Source of the DNA: Meandrina meandrites
Taxonomy: Eukaryota > Cnidaria > Anthozoa > Scleractinia > Meandrinidae
Reading direction: 5' to 3'
Length of the DNA: 64,000 nucleotides
Assembly: GCA_963693305.1 (NCBI GenBank)
Contig: OY855913.1
Location: forward strand, 23,006,614-23,070,613
Shown here: in pieces, positions 1 to 12,121 of the stretch
Position numbering within the stretch: position 1 is the stretch's first letter
Layout: each line of letters starts with the position of its first letter
Made by a program: the position numbers and the translations under genes
Notes under the pieces: model-generated
What the model saw: the letters and a program-made list of their open reading frames with translations, nothing else
What the model was told of the DNA's origin: nothing
Databases searched by the model: none

Positions 1-215
1 AACTGTTTCAAAGCTTAGGTCTAACTGGAATGTTCACAGGCTAACCAGAGCACTATTAAGGCTAACTGGAGTTCCAGTCTGCAGGTCTACAGTCTGCATT
101 TATTATATGCGACACATTACTTATTATATCTCATGAATACAACATCCTCTACTTCTCCATATTTACAAATATTTGTTTCATGATTACTACTTAAAAATAT
201 AAACAAGTAAGTTAC

Positions 216-2584
216 CTTTTTCATAAAAAGCATGTGACTGCTGCCTAGCTGCACACATTATTTTGACGATGAAGAAAGGCATGAAAACTTTACGATGGGA
301 TACTTTTTTCAACATAAAATTAAAATCCTCAGGACTTTCTGGTAGCAAGTAGTTCTTTCCACCAGTGGCAATCTCACTGATGAAGTCACTCAGCTTTGGT
401 GCATTAATTCCTGCAGGACACATCAGTACCAATGAAGAGAGCAAGGAGGGGTACTGTGTGGCAAAAACACCTGCCACAAATCCTCCCATTGATAAACCAA
501 CCAAGTGAAATTTTCTCTTATCCAGCCCGATAGCCAACACAAACTGAAAACAAGCACATTTGACCAGTACACGTAAGTTAACTATACTACATATTTTATA
601 TTTGTTTGCTACATGATACTTTTTCATGCTGGAGTAAGGACTAGGTAGTTTTTCTGCATGAATAATTATAATAATGTATAGAGTATATATATTTGCATAC
701 AAACTCTTAGTGTTTCCAAATATGGTACTTGGCACAACTGAATATTCAAACACTGTGAGCATGGGTTACATATTTCAACCCCTTATAAGTTTCTGAATAC
801 ATATATACTGTATTTGCTCGAATAAGCGCTGCCCTCAATTAAGCGCCGCACATGGGGTGGAAAAGTTAATAAGCGCTGCCCTAGAATAAGCACCGCAGCT
901 GGGGTGCGGCACTTATTCGAGTATTTCCATAAGATGATAAAAATACACTGTACTTGCTGCAATGCGGTTCTAAGCCAGCAATGGTAATTTATTTTCATCA
1001 GTAGTGGTGCTTTTCAGTTCAAAGTGAGTATAATTCGATGCTCTTTCATTCAGTTCTCTCTTCAAAATCTTTGTGTTCTTCAGTTCTTGCGTGAAGGCTG
1101 TAAACTTTGCTGGAAAAGTATTCACGAGGCCATTATGAAAGCCAAAACTTAGGTGTTAGCTTCAAGCCTGTAACCATGAAAAATACTCACCAAGTAAATT
1201 AAATTGTACAATCAAAATGTTTTGTTTTTGTGGTATGAGCCCTTTATATAAGTGCCGCCTTTGAACAAGCGCCACACCGGAGACTGCACTGCGGCGCTTA
1301 TTCGAGTAGATACGGTAATGACTTTTGGAGCTGCACAGCCCATACACGGCTAAAAACATGTAGCACGAGTGTCAACTTAATTAGCTCACACTGTATGGCA
1401 GCTCGCATGTTATTTTGTAGCCTGCAGAACAGTTGCTGTAAATTCTTTGGACTTAAATTTGCTGTTTAATTCCAACAGTGAAGCCACAAAGTTGAACCCT
1501 ATTGATGCACCAGTACATACTTTACTTGAAGTAAAAAATGGTAAGTGCATGGTAAATAAAGTTGTGGTAAACAACACCTTTACTTAAATACAACAGTACT
1601 TACTTTATTTACAACACAATAATATTCAAAATAAACATGTACTGATAATTAATTAAGTGCCAAACCAAGCAACAGAGAATGTACTTCCCTTAAAAGTAAG
1701 CTACCCATACATACATGTATGCATAAAGGACAAAATTAACACTACTGTTCTTACTGCTCTGAATATACTTCTGAATTACAAGTTTGGAAGAATCAATTAA
1801 TATTATTTTAATTATTGAAGCAATTTCCCATTAACTTGTGTTTGTTAACAAACACCACTGACAATACTATTCTGTTGATACAAACTTGTGGGTACATCAA
1901 ACTGACTCTAAGGATTAATTAAATACCTGATGAAGCTTTGCAACTTGGGCTGGAATTGAATGATCATCATGATGCTTGCGAGTGGTATAACCATGTCCTG
2001 GAAGGTCTACAGCAACCAGATGAAGTGTTTTAGGGAGGGCATTGCCCATGAGACACCAAACACCTTTATCTCCTGTAAAACCATGAACCATCAAGATGGC
2101 ATTTTCTGCTTCTTGCCTGTTCCCTCTCTCTATGTAGCTAAATTTGAAATCTCCAACTGATACATACTTTATGGTAAAACCTCCCTTTAAGATCGTCAGT
2201 CTGTAAAATAAATTGTTGGTGGAATTATTGTTGGCAATTCATAGACTGCAGAAGGTACTCATTATTTTGCTAAAATATGCAACTAATTATCTAGTAGCTG
2301 TGGAAATAAAGGGGTTTAGGTGCATGATTATAAAGATATACTGCCAGATGCAAGTTTGAGGACATTTTTTTCTATATTTTTTTGCAAACATACAGTAATA
2401 CAATACAGTACTACAAGAACAGATAAATAAAAGTTAAAAAATGGCAATAAATAAATAAACACAAAACATTACAATTCTACACACTACTTTACAATGCAAA
2501 TAAAAGTAATCAGCTTGCTGCAGTGCAGTAAAAAAATATTAATAAATAAATAGATAAAAAAGTAAATAAATAAAATAAAACAAA

Positions 2585-2631
<47 letters not shown>

Positions 2632-4037
2632 AAATGCAGGCCTGTTGATGGTATCTCCAGGGGGATATCACAGATCTTTCACATCAGATCTTCTTAAATA
2701 ATAAATTATTTAAGTTTGAGACATGGTAATATGAAGCTGGGAATATAAAATGCTCAGCAGGTGCAGATCCAGACCAGTTTTCATTGTTTTTTTGGGAAAT
2801 TGGTCAACATCTTGTCCAAGTAACTCAAAATACCCAGAAATGGCACTTTGAGGAGTCAAAATCTAAAAACTAATCCGGGGGAGTCCTCCTGGAGGCTCGC
2901 ACTTTCAGTGCTAATGTAATAAAAAAACAGTCACCATTTTTTCTGAATCAGTGCCTGCTCAGTAACGTTCCAAGTTTATAAACTTTCTAACATATCCTCA
3001 ATTCTACTCTAATTGTTTAATGAAACAAAGTATCACTTCACAAATCGTTCTTTTTGGGTGGGGGATTTCTTAAAAAAACTCCTTGGGTAAAACCTCTTAC
3101 TGATGCCCAGCCCCTAGATTTTTGCTGGCTATAAATTCAGGGTTTGTACTCTTTTGAGCCATGACTTTGGATGATTTCTCCAACAGGTTGTCAAAATGCA
3201 AATTAGGGAGTGGAAGCCAAAAAGGCAGCGAATCCAGGCAGGTGTTTTTTTTTCTCCCTAGGCCTCTCACAGCTTGGCAGCTTGCTGGCATGTACTTTCT
3301 ACCCCAACTAATTGAACTGTAAAGCTACACAAGCTATCCTCTGTGTAGCATAGGACATCTACAGTTCTAAAGTTCTCCTCCACTGGCCCCAAAGAGTTTA
3401 AGTTATAATATACAAAATAATTTCGATTGAGCCAAGCCTTAAAGTGGAGTTCCACATATACATTTTTTTTCTTCGGAACCTGCGCGCGCGCGAGCAGATT
3501 CGCTCTTCGCATCGTTCGCGCGTGTGACCCAAAAGTGAGCCTACTCGCAGGCTAGGTGGAGTGCGGAAAATCACGTGACGTCGATAACAAACATGTTAAT
3601 ATCACAACGAAGAATCATGGCAAATAATCGCAGTTACGTAACCCTAAAAATAAAAGTAGCATGTGTACGTTTACTGGGAAATCACGTTTTTTTGGTTCCT
3701 AAGAAATCATTGAAAGTGGAACACATAAACAAACCAGCGAATAAACGTTAATGAAACCTCAAAACAGTTGCACGCCGGCAAACTCTGGCAAAATTTCGCA
3801 TAATATTGTTAACTGAACAAACAGAAAATACTATAATATCAATAACTCACTTAAAATACACTGGCGGATCAATATTCCGTCGTTTAAAGATAGTATTTTT
3901 TACACATACCTGTGTATCAAGTGACTCAAGACGTGAGGGCATACGAAATATAACACCACACAAACCGCCCAGACGAGAAAGGTCGCAAGCGCGAGAACCC
4001 CAACAAGGGGTAGCAATAATCCCAGCCATAACACCAT
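216..4037 (-). CDS. ABHD6: ABHD6-like monoacylglycerol lipase, 5' three exons (partial at window edge)
   Basis: Three exons read on the minus strand: 4037-3910 (start ATG 4037-4035), 2200-1927 and 543-216, all with GT-AG borders and matching phases, giving about 243 residues. Exon 1 encodes an N-terminal hydrophobic anchor (MVLWLGLLLPLVGVLALATF...), as in ABHD6, which sits in membranes facing the cytosol. Exon 2 carries the oxyanion-side motif MVHGF and the VDLPGHG strand. Exon 3 carries the nucleophile elbow GLSMGG (Ser codon 492-490) followed by LVLMCPAG, which matches ABHD6 closely. The family hydrolyses 2-arachidonoylglycerol and other lysolipids. The catalytic Asp and His lie in downstream exons beyond base 1, so the gene is cut by the window and not visibly broken. 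Exon 3 ends in phase 1 at a GT donor. The assignment to ABHD6 over other ABHD proteins rests on recalled similarity along all three exons. Confidence 0.92.
811..927. repeat. MITE-like inverted repeat with CTCGAATAAGCGC ends
   Basis: The left end reads CTCGAATAAGCGC and the right end is its near complement (GCACTTATTCGAG). The interior repeats AATAAGCGC/AAGCGCCGC several times. It sits in the large intron of the ABHD6-like gene. It is non-coding; the small ORFs over it are products of the repeat. Confidence 0.6.
1240..1320. repeat. Fragment of the same AAGCGCC repeat family
   Basis: It contains AAGTGCCGCC, AAGCGCCAC and the terminal GGCGCTTATTCGAGTA seen in the element at 811-927. Only one clear end is present, so it looks like a degraded or truncated copy in the same intron. 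Confidence 0.5.
2201..3909 (-). other. ABHD6-like intron 1; only low-complexity sequence
   Basis: Intron between the first two exons of the ABHD6-like gene. Its only notable content is an (AAAT)n microsatellite at about 2582-2633. I see no other gene, RNA or element. Confidence 0.7.
2582..2633. repeat. (AAAT)n microsatellite
   Basis: About thirteen uninterrupted AAAT units inside intron 1 of the ABHD6-like gene, preceded by imperfect units from about 2537. Confidence 0.95.
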
Positions 4038-5559
4038 GCTTCACTTAGTTGGTAAGACGTCTTTTCCTTCCACACAGTTAAACAGATGTCTTTTCCTGTC
4101 TGGTATATTTTCTTTGGCTCGCTTGGTCGGTGAAGCCGACACACAGAAGAAATTATCAATAATTGATTCCTGGCAAACAACCACAACGGCAATTCATTCA
4201 CATCTTATGCTTCAATCCTCCGTAAGAAAAAAGATGGCGGCGGTACATTAGACCACAATACCTTGCGAACCTAACACAGCGCATATGGCACACAGAATGC
4301 TATGCTTTTGCGAAATTCATCCCCATACTAACAACATTGTTCATGCTGGGTTTCAAGGTTTTAGAACTTTTCTGTGCGCTTTTATGAGGGTTTTTACAGT
4401 TTTCGCGCGCTAAGCATTATAGGTAAATGTACCAGTCGCCATCTTTTTGCGTACGGTGGATTGCGTAACTTTTTGACACCCTGTGACATGAAGGAACCAC
4501 CGTGGTTATAACCGCAAGATCTGAAAGTATTTTTCTTTGATAGCAAAACAACATTGGCGAAACCTTCTGCAGGTCCACTACATGAGCGGACGTAATTTAA
4601 CCCCGGTTAGGGTTTAGTTTCGTCTGCGGCGCAGGCTACATGAGCAAGCGTATCAATTACCCATAGTGACTTGGGCTGCGCGTTCGTCACGCTAATGTCA
4701 CGCACTGCACCATCGTTGTTATAGTGGCAGGTCAGTAAGAACTATAGCAGAGCACTAAAAGATAAACTACCTTAGTTTTTCATCGCAAAAACTAACACCT
4801 AAGATCTGACACTTGACCCCCTCCGATCTCTAAAACTACTGGGCAAACTAAGACCTAGGAACCCCTCCGAGATCTTTATATACAGTATAAAGGTGCCAAA
4901 CAACGGTTTCCAGAACTTTCCAAATCAGGTTATACTTTGATGGGTCAGTACTACAAATCCTTATCAGCTGCTGCTACAATCTTGGCATGAGACAAATGCC
5001 CAATAATGTCAAACACTCGTGGCTATTCGGGCTTGACAACATTGGTTAACATAGCAACAGTACAACCTATTACATGTAAAAACGCCCTTTTAAATTAAAA
5101 TTTGTAATGCTTACAACTCAGAACTGAGAATTCCTAGGAGTGATTTTCAGAGCCATTTAAAATTTTTATAAAGGTAAGGCGGCATTTTATTCATGAAATT
5201 CTATTCATAATTCAGTAAAAAAAGAGGATCACCGAGCTCGTTTTTTAAGTAGAAATGATGCATTTACAAGAGCAGTTTTCTGTTTTCCCCCTCCACCCCC
5301 TCCCCCACTGTATGCCGTTAAGGCCTCTCTCCAATTGACACTGCATAAATGGCATCTGCATTTGAATAACAATACTTATACATCCTTTATAAAAATCCTC
5401 TATACTAATTCTACTACATCCTATATAAACATCCATACGAGGCTAAGGATGTGCAAAGTATTGTTATTCAATTTTGGGCGTCACTTATGCAAAGTGTCTA
5501 TAATTGTTTATAAATGTAATAAGGGTTCACTATAAATAAAATATATTGACTATTTATTT
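4038..5559. other. Intergenic region upstream of the ABHD6-like gene
   Basis: The first few hundred bases are CpG-richer than the surroundings and presumably hold the 5'UTR and promoter of the ABHD6-like gene. No clear TATA box could be assigned. The short ORFs here lack any recognisable domain or splice support. I see no gene. Confidence 0.5.
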
Positions 5560-6460
5560 TTATTTAAATCAATATTTATTCAGGAGCATCCAAGTTAGCA
5601 GAGCTAGTTTAAATAGAGCCCTGAAGTAGAAAACAAAACAAAACAAAACAAAGACATTAAACGATTAAAACAATACTACACAATTAACAGGTAAGGTATT
5701 CAGAAATGTCTGAGATGGCGTTTGAGCTTGATCTTAAAATCACTGAGCGCGTCTCTGTTTGCCTGATGTTTCCCGATAGAGTGCTGTATGTGCAAGCCCC
5801 GTTTATTCTAAAGCTTCCTTGATACCTAGCGGTCTTCGCAAGAGGAGGACGCAGCTAGCAAATCATGGCTTCTGGTGTTGTAGCCATGAACTTGATGCAC
5901 GTGCCTAAACTCCGAAAGTAAATACAATGGCGCCATTCCATGAAGGCATTTATAAACTAAGACACACTTTAGATAGTCTCTATGCGCTTGTAGACGGGGC
6001 CAACCAAGTGTCAATTTTAACTCGTCAGAGCTGATAGGTCGACCTTCAATAATAATACAGGCGGTACGTCTGTTTAACTTGTCCAGATAAGATTTGCTCC
6101 CAACCCCACAACTGCCCCAGACAGACGAACAGTAGTCGAACAATGGCAAGACTAAAGTATTATAGAGCATTAGACAAGTAGATTTGGGAAGAACCTTGTG
6201 CGCTCGACGCAGATTACCTAATCTAGACGACATCGTATTGCCAATACATGGTCCTTCCAGGATAGGGTGTGGCCTGTGAGGACCCCAAGACATTTGAAGT
6301 TGTAAACCCTGTCTAAGCGCGTATTACTGATATCTATCACTAGATCTTCATCCGTTGTGGTCCTCTGATGAGTACCAACAAGCATAATCTTAGTTTTTCC
6401 AAGATTTAGTATTAGAAAATTTGCATGAAGCCAGCTAACGACATTAGTTAGGTCACTAGT
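5560..6460 (-). mobile_element. Degraded non-LTR retrotransposon (LINE), reverse transcriptase C-terminal part
   Basis: On the minus strand, 6460-6300 reads as FLILNLGKTKIMLVGTHQR, the usual 'LN..KTK.M' segment of LINE reverse transcriptases. From about 6235 to 5826 another frame gives SSRLGNLRRAHKVLP and VLPLFDYCSSVWG, the segment that normally follows. The frame change near 6235 and the missing 5' part show a dead copy. An A-rich stretch of AAAAC repeats lies on the downstream side. The type is CR1/L2/Jockey-like by motif; the exact clade is uncertain. Confidence 0.8.
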
Positions 6461-7183
6461 TAACTATTAGTAAGTTCTCACTAGTTTTCTTCCAAACAAA
6501 CTGATACAAATGAGTGTTTTGAACAGACTTACACACAATTTCTGGCTGTCCAGTCGAGTAGATATCTCCACAAAACTCCGAGAAGAAAGTGCTCTTTCTC
6601 TGGTGTTCATATTAAATGACACGGGTTTGACAGATTGATAACTCTTGACAAATCTTTTATTCTTTAAAAGGGATAGTTGCATTTCAAGAACTTCTCATAA
6701 ATAAAATCCCAAAATCAAAACTGCTAAGATTCTGTAGACGCTTTTCAGTATCAAATCAACCCAATCAAGCAATGACGGCACAGATTTCAGTCTTGCATGC
6801 AAATTGTCATTCGATGTCATGTTTACGCAAAACTCAATTCCCAAGCGAAAAAATGAATAGAAAACAAAACCAAAACGGACACTGAAGGAATATGTGGAGA
6901 CAGAATTTTAATATATTCAAGTAAACATTACATTTGCCGTTAGCAGCAAAAAACTTTCAATTTTCTTGCGTGTATGACATGCAGTAATTATAGTGAGTGT
7001 CGCTTGGTATTGATTCCTTTGAGCGAAAATATAAACGTTATTTGATTTGGGATGAAACCATCGGTTAAACAATTGCTACAAACAAAAGCAACACTTAAAG
7101 GTAGCATTTACCCGACCGTGGCATTCTCGTAAGTCAAGAAAACTCCATTTGAAGTCAGTAGTCCGCTTTTGATTTTCGTGTCT
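6461..7183. other. Remnant of the duplicated unit, otherwise empty
   Basis: 6467-6580 matches 13985-14095 and 30445-30550, so the edge of an older copy of the PAN-gene duplication unit reaches here. The rest of the stretch, to the target-site duplication at 7184, shows nothing I can name. Confidence 0.5.
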
Positions 7184-7191
7184 GTCTTCAG

Positions 7192-8495
7192 ATAGCCTGC
7201 GTAGCAAGCGTTCCCGTACGAGCGAAGTGCTGTGTGCCGCGTGCGAGTGAAGATTCTAGTCGCGCGAAAATTGGGGCGAGAGCAAAAAAGGGAAAGGAGC
7301 GGGGAGGGGGTGGGGCAGCGAGGGAACGCTTGCAAGCAAACCCCACGATTCTGAAAAACGCCCACCGATTTCTTCACGGGTGAGTTCATTCATAGATTGA
7401 CAACTTGTCAATGGCGCTATTTTTCAGCGAGTCACACAACAGCATCATTTAGCTAAATTAGCTTCAAAATGCCTTTTTAAAAGCCAAAATACTTCACATT
7501 TTCGGGGAATAAAAGAAGCGCTTTCCATCTAGCGAAAGTGATGGTGTCAACACTTTAACTGTAAATTTAATTTAAATTTAGAACAGAACAATTTTTGCGT
7601 GCTGAACAAGACCGCTCACATTTCAATCGGCCGGAAACTCGCAAAGGGAAATCACAAAAGCACTCTACAGTTTGTCTGGAGCTTTTAAATAATTAGTAGA
7701 ATGTTCGGCTTAAAGAGCAGGTTTCGGTTCGGTTTTCGTGAGGTTGATACAGTTTAGCAGTTAAACGGTATTACCGGTATGTTGTCCTACGGGGGAAAAT
7801 TTATTTAAAACTGTTTATAGCGTCCGCACTGGAAGCGGTCGTTTTGAAAACTGTCAGCGTGAGCAAATTGGCTGGCGTTAAACTTTGCAAAACAAAGGAT
7901 GAGTGACCATGAGTCGCCGCCGACTTCTTTCACGTCAGACTAAGTGAAACGACTCGGAAATCTACGTTGAAGTTGCCAAATAATGCTGGCAAAACCTGTC
8001 CCTCCTTGCCGTTTTCCTTCGCACCCGCACAACTGAGCTGAAGAATGTTTTTAAAAGCTTTTAAAAAAGCTGAAGAATGTTTTTAAAAGCTTTTAAAAAA
8101 GCTTTTGCCAAATCCATCAGACAGGCACAATCAATACACAAATTGATGGCATATAATATCCTACGTTGGTCCATCTTCAGAGAACAAGCGAATTCCGCTG
8201 AGCTCAGATCTAGTTTGTCCTTGTCGCGCGCCCGAGTCACGCTCGAATATTATTTCGCGCCCTGGTTCAAATCAATCAGGTGAATTTGATACACTTATCA
8301 ATCAGCATGACCGCGCCGCACCAATCAGAAGCCCCGTTCGTGGGCGAACGGGTTTTTCAGAATCGTGGGGTTTGCTTGCAAGCGTTCCCTCGCTGCCCCA
8401 CCCCCTCCCTGCTCCTTTTCCTTTTTTGCTCTCGCCCCAATTTTCGCGGGACACATAGCACTTCGTTCTCACGGGAACGCTTGCTACGCAGGCTA
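7192..8495. mobile_element. 1.3 kb non-autonomous DNA transposon with long terminal inverted repeats (hAT-like)
   Basis: Ends are ATAGCCTGCGTAGCAAGCG on the left and the matching complement on the right. The inverted arms extend about 180 bp (7192-7370 against 8350-8495). The element is flanked by an exact 8-bp target-site duplication GTCTTCAG at 7184-7191 and 8496-8503, the length typical of hAT elements. No transposase is encoded. A 36-bp tandem duplication lies at about 8037-8103 inside it. Confidence 0.88.
8037..8103. repeat. Two-copy 36-bp tandem repeat
   Basis: The segment GAAGAATGTTTTTAAAAGC and its continuation occur twice in direct succession inside the 1.3 kb transposon. Confidence 0.85.
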
Positions 8496-8503
8496 GTCTT
8501 CAG

Positions 8504-8982
8504 AAATCAAAGGACTCCAAAGCTGAAAGATTATTTCATCGCTTTGAAGACCTTGATGTTTATTTTTTTGGCGGTCGAGTATTCTGTAGGGTATTCTCTT
8601 TCCATTTAGAGTTCCATAAAGGTGTATTTATCGTAAAAGGAGTGAATGAGCACATTGAAAATTTTAACAGCGAGCCGTGTGGACGCCATTTTGGCCATTT
8701 GCTCTTTAGCAAGGAGAGAGAGACTGGGGACCAGTTTGGAAGAACAATACAACCGAAATATGGAGTGTTTACTTACACCCAAATATGGTTAAAAAAAGTC
8801 CCTTACGCTGAAGTTGAGATTTTTTCTGGTATACTCTAGTATACGCGCGGCTCTATGATTCTGCCGCCTCGTCAGCCTCGCCTCTTGGCTCGGCTGCCTC
8901 GTTGGCAATAAAAAAACATTTTCCCGGTCCAAAATTCTCCTAGTCTATCGTTTGCCTAAATCCTAGTTCCATATCTATTGTT
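8504..8982. other. Non-coding; tail of an older duplication unit
   Basis: 8915-8982 (CATTTTCCCGG to CTATTGTT) matches the right ends of unit A (14628-14680) and unit C (31079-31145), so an older unit once ended here. I see no gene. Confidence 0.55.
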
Positions 8983-9699
8983 TTCATGTTAACGGTAAAC
9001 GAAATTATTCATAATTATATAGACATTCAAAAACAATCGCATAACAAAACAATCCAAAATAATATTATGCCCACAATTAAAAATAATTTACAAAAAATAA
9101 AATCTCAAATCTCAAACCATTTAAAAAGACACCAACTGGAGTTAATCCTCTCTAACAAAAAGTTATGTTTCTACTCTATATTTAAAACAGATATAAGCAA
9201 ATCTGATTATTTAGAACAAATAAAGAACCTAAAGCATAGACGAGCTGTAGCTAAACTACGGTCAGGCAATCACAGTCTAAGAATCGAGTCTGGACGTCAC
9301 TGTGTACCTAAATTACCGGAATCTCTTAGGATTTGCCAGCACTGCCGCTCTAACCAAATCGAGAACGAGAACCATTTCTTATTCCATTGTGATCGTTATA
9401 ACACTATTAGACAACAAATAACAAATGACATTGTACTTAAATATCCGTCATTTGATCTTTTGAACGATACTGATAAAACTATATTCCTATTTAATAATGT
9501 TGATTCCTTGATTTGTCAGAAACTAGGTTATTTTGTATACGAAGCATTACATATAAGAGAAACTTGTAATATTATCTAGTCTAATGTGATTAGTGTTATT
9601 GTAATTTTACATATTTGTTATTAGAGTAATTTCGTATATTGTTATTTTAGGTAATACCATCTGTATATGGGAATACCAATAAAGTTGTTGTTGTTTATC
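8983..9699 (+). mobile_element. 5'-truncated non-LTR retrotransposon, ORF2 C-terminus and 3' tail
   Basis: The ORF 8986-9579 (197 residues) ends with a zinc-knuckle-like pattern C-x2-C then H-x4-C (ICQHC ... HFLFHC), preceded by KLRSGNHSLRIE, features of the C-terminal end of many LINE ORF2 proteins. A short 3'UTR ends in CAATAAAG and a TTG-repeat tail, the usual LINE end. It is inserted in the sequence CTATTGTTT|ATCATTCC, which is intact at 15478-15500 and 31143-31160, so the empty site is present in the same window. A short TTGTTT duplication blends with the tail. Confidence 0.85.
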
Positions 9700-10560
9700 A
9701 TTCCAAGTGTCAGTGAGATTACAGATCGGTGGGGGCGAAACCTGCATCATTCAAACAAGAGAGCCCTTTTGGCAACTTCATGTAAACTTCATCACACCAC
9801 TGCGCACTGGACAATGAAGTGGTGAAGCGCAGGCCCGGAATCAGACAGGTTCCCACCGTGTCACTGAAATCGATGAGTTTTTCGTTTGCGATAAACAATT
9901 TTCTTATATGTTTTTAGAGTAAGAACAATTTTTCAAGTCTTTATATAACGCAATAAAGAGTGCTTGTCTTTCTTCATATTCATGACAATATGAACCAAAC
10001 ACTGCATTGTTCAAGTCGGCCCTTTATATTTTACACTTTGTGCTGTATATACCAACCTTGCCCAACCCCCACCCTGCCATAACGTACGCAGTACGGGATC
10101 CGTTCCTTTCAACCCCTGGGATAGGATATATTCCTCCAAACGGAACAATTGAAGAAAGCTAGTATTTTTTTCTTTTTGAGCAGATATCTCCTAGGATGTC
10201 AAAGAGAACAAAGAACTTGGTTCCAACAGTAGTTTATTTAGCATACAGTTGTAATCAACGATGTCTTTAAGTATTCAATTTCTATCTTAATGCACTTCTG
10301 CACAAAGCAACTGAACATACTGTTTTATGTTATCCGTGATATGTTATACATTTATAACGGTTCCTGTTTGAAATTCACGTTCTATGCCAGGCTATTTTGC
10401 TGCACTGTAGTATGACTAAAAAAAGAAACATTCAACCAAACTTTGTTAACGATTGATTAATGGCAACGAAAGTCTGCAAAAGCAAACGGAAAACAAGGAA
10501 ATTGCATTAAGATCAGACGAGCACACATACAGTGTAAATGACGGAAGCAGTGCTAATAGT

Positions 10561-10818
10561 GGACCGGTCATTATTTAGAAAGATCATGGACTGGCTCAAA
10601 TGGAGGGAGGTTATGTTCAAATTCTCCTGAATCTCACTTTCGTGAAGCATTTTTTTTTTGCTAACCCTCCGCCGTGCCTTACCCATTTCTTATTTGACTA
10701 TATGCGTCCATAAATTTCTTTGCACCTTCCCCCCTTCCCGCTCACTCCTCTGCTTAAAATTTATCGACCCTCCACCTATTTGGACCAGTCCCCCTCCTCT
10801 CTAAATAATGACCGGTCC
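10561..10818. mobile_element. 258-bp MITE with GGACCGGTCATTATTTAGA ends (copy in unit A)
   Basis: 19-bp perfect terminal inverted repeats enclose a non-coding interior. The same element sits at the equivalent place in all four units, so it inserted before the duplications. No clear target-site duplication was found. Confidence 0.75.
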
Positions 10819-11122
10819 CTAACTACATCTGTACAGTCACAATGGTCAAAACAAAACAAAACAAAAAGCTCTGGCGTTTGAGTTAAACTGAAAAGGTCTA
10901 CTGTTGGCTTTTAAAATGCTGAATTAAGTAATGTAATATGTCAAATCCTCTGGTAACATACTCTTGCTAAACCGCTTGTTACGTTATTATTGCCATCATG
11001 ATTATTTTCAAAGTTAACGATTTCATTGAAAGCTACCTTACTATATTATTGCCCCACTGCCAATCACTTTTTGAACTGGAATGCATTAGAGGTTCACAAT
11101 CCTTATGTGCGGTTTAACAGTT

Positions 11123-12121
11123 TTATTCTACCAAACTGTTACCGAGGTATATCTTGTCGTAGAAGAAATTCTTGGGATTCCCTTTATCGGTCGTTAAGCA
11201 GGTCTTGGTTTTCGGGAAGCATTCACGTCCATCGAAGAACATGAATGAAACACATGTAGGGTTGTTGTTGCAGCGTGTAGCGCACTCTGCCAGAGTAACG
11301 AATCCATGGATGGACCAGATGTCGTTACCAGGGCAATCACCGGGCCTCATCGCGTATCCACTCGGGACGTTGTCATAGAACACATTCTTGGGATTAGCCG
11401 TGCTGGGTTGAGCGCAGGTTCTGGTCTTCGGGTAGCACTCTTTGCCATCAAAATACATGAACGAGATGCAGCTGCTGTCGGCGTTACATCGGTTGGCACA
11501 CTCTAATAGGGAAACAAAGCCATGGATTCCCCAGATATCATTTCCGGGGCAATCACCAGGCCTCAGAGCATAACCCGTAGGCACCTTGTCGTAGAAGATG
11601 TTGAGGCTGTCGTCACACTTCAAGTAGCACCGTTGGTTGTCGTAGTGCATAAACTCATTACAAGCTGAACTGGAATCGCAAAGTTGAGCGCACTCTTGAC
11701 GGGTCGCGCGACCTCGGGCGAGATTCCATTTATCGTTCCCAGGGCAGTCTCCTGGTCGCATGGTGTAGCCGGAGGGAACTTTGTCGTAAAACACATTGAG
11801 GGAGTTGGACGTGCTGGTTGTACCACAGGTTTTGGTCTTTGGGTAACAACGGTGATTGTTGTAAAACATGAAGGCCTGGCATTCAGAAAATGAGGAACAC
11901 AGCTGCGCACACTTTTTCAAAGTGGTGCGATCTCTGTAAAGGGCCGAGATGTCGTTTCCTGGGCAGTCCCCGCTACGGACGCTGTAGCCATCTGGGACAA
12001 CACAGCGAAGCTGTTTTCCTACTAATTGCATTTGGCAGGGTTTGGGAGCGTTGTCATCACCTGTGGCCAGTGTGACCACAGATATGGCCAATGTCCACAA
12101 CAGCAACAAATTACGCCCCAT
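11123..12121 (-). CDS. Secreted four-PAN/Apple-like-repeat protein, copy A (intact)
   Basis: Single ORF of 332 residues, start ATG 12121-12119. Residues 1-21 are a clear signal peptide (basic N-end, LLLLWTLAISVVTLATG). Four repeats of about 75 residues follow, each with GY-x-x-RxGDCPGND, then C, C, C-x-F(M/T), C, K..C and ending in (V/F)FYDK. The spacing resembles PAN_4/Apple domains, which bind carbohydrate or protein; that family call is inference. Repeat 2 is shortened (CYLKCDDSLN) compared with copy B. The C-terminus is IYLGNSLVE, differing from B and D because a short stretch before the usual stop is deleted; the new TAA lies inside the AATAAA hexamer. An AG acceptor just before the ATG (GATCCAG) suggests an upstream non-coding exon. 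Ligand and tissue are unknown. Confidence 0.85.
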   Translation of the reverse strand: MGRNLLLLWTLAISVVTLATGDDNAPKPCQMQLVGKQLRCVVPDGYSVRSGDCPGNDISALYRDRTTLKKCAQLCSSFSECQAFMFYNNHRCYPKTKTCGTTSTSNSLNVFYDKVPSGYTMRPGDCPGNDKWNLARGRATRQECAQLCDSSSACNEFMHYDNQRCYLKCDDSLNIFYDKVPTGYALRPGDCPGNDIWGIHGFVSLLECANRCNADSSCISFMYFDGKECYPKTRTCAQPSTANPKNVFYDNVPSGYAMRPGDCPGNDIWSIHGFVTLAECATRCNNNPTCVSFMFFDGRECFPKTKTCLTTDKGNPKNFFYDKIYLGNSLVE

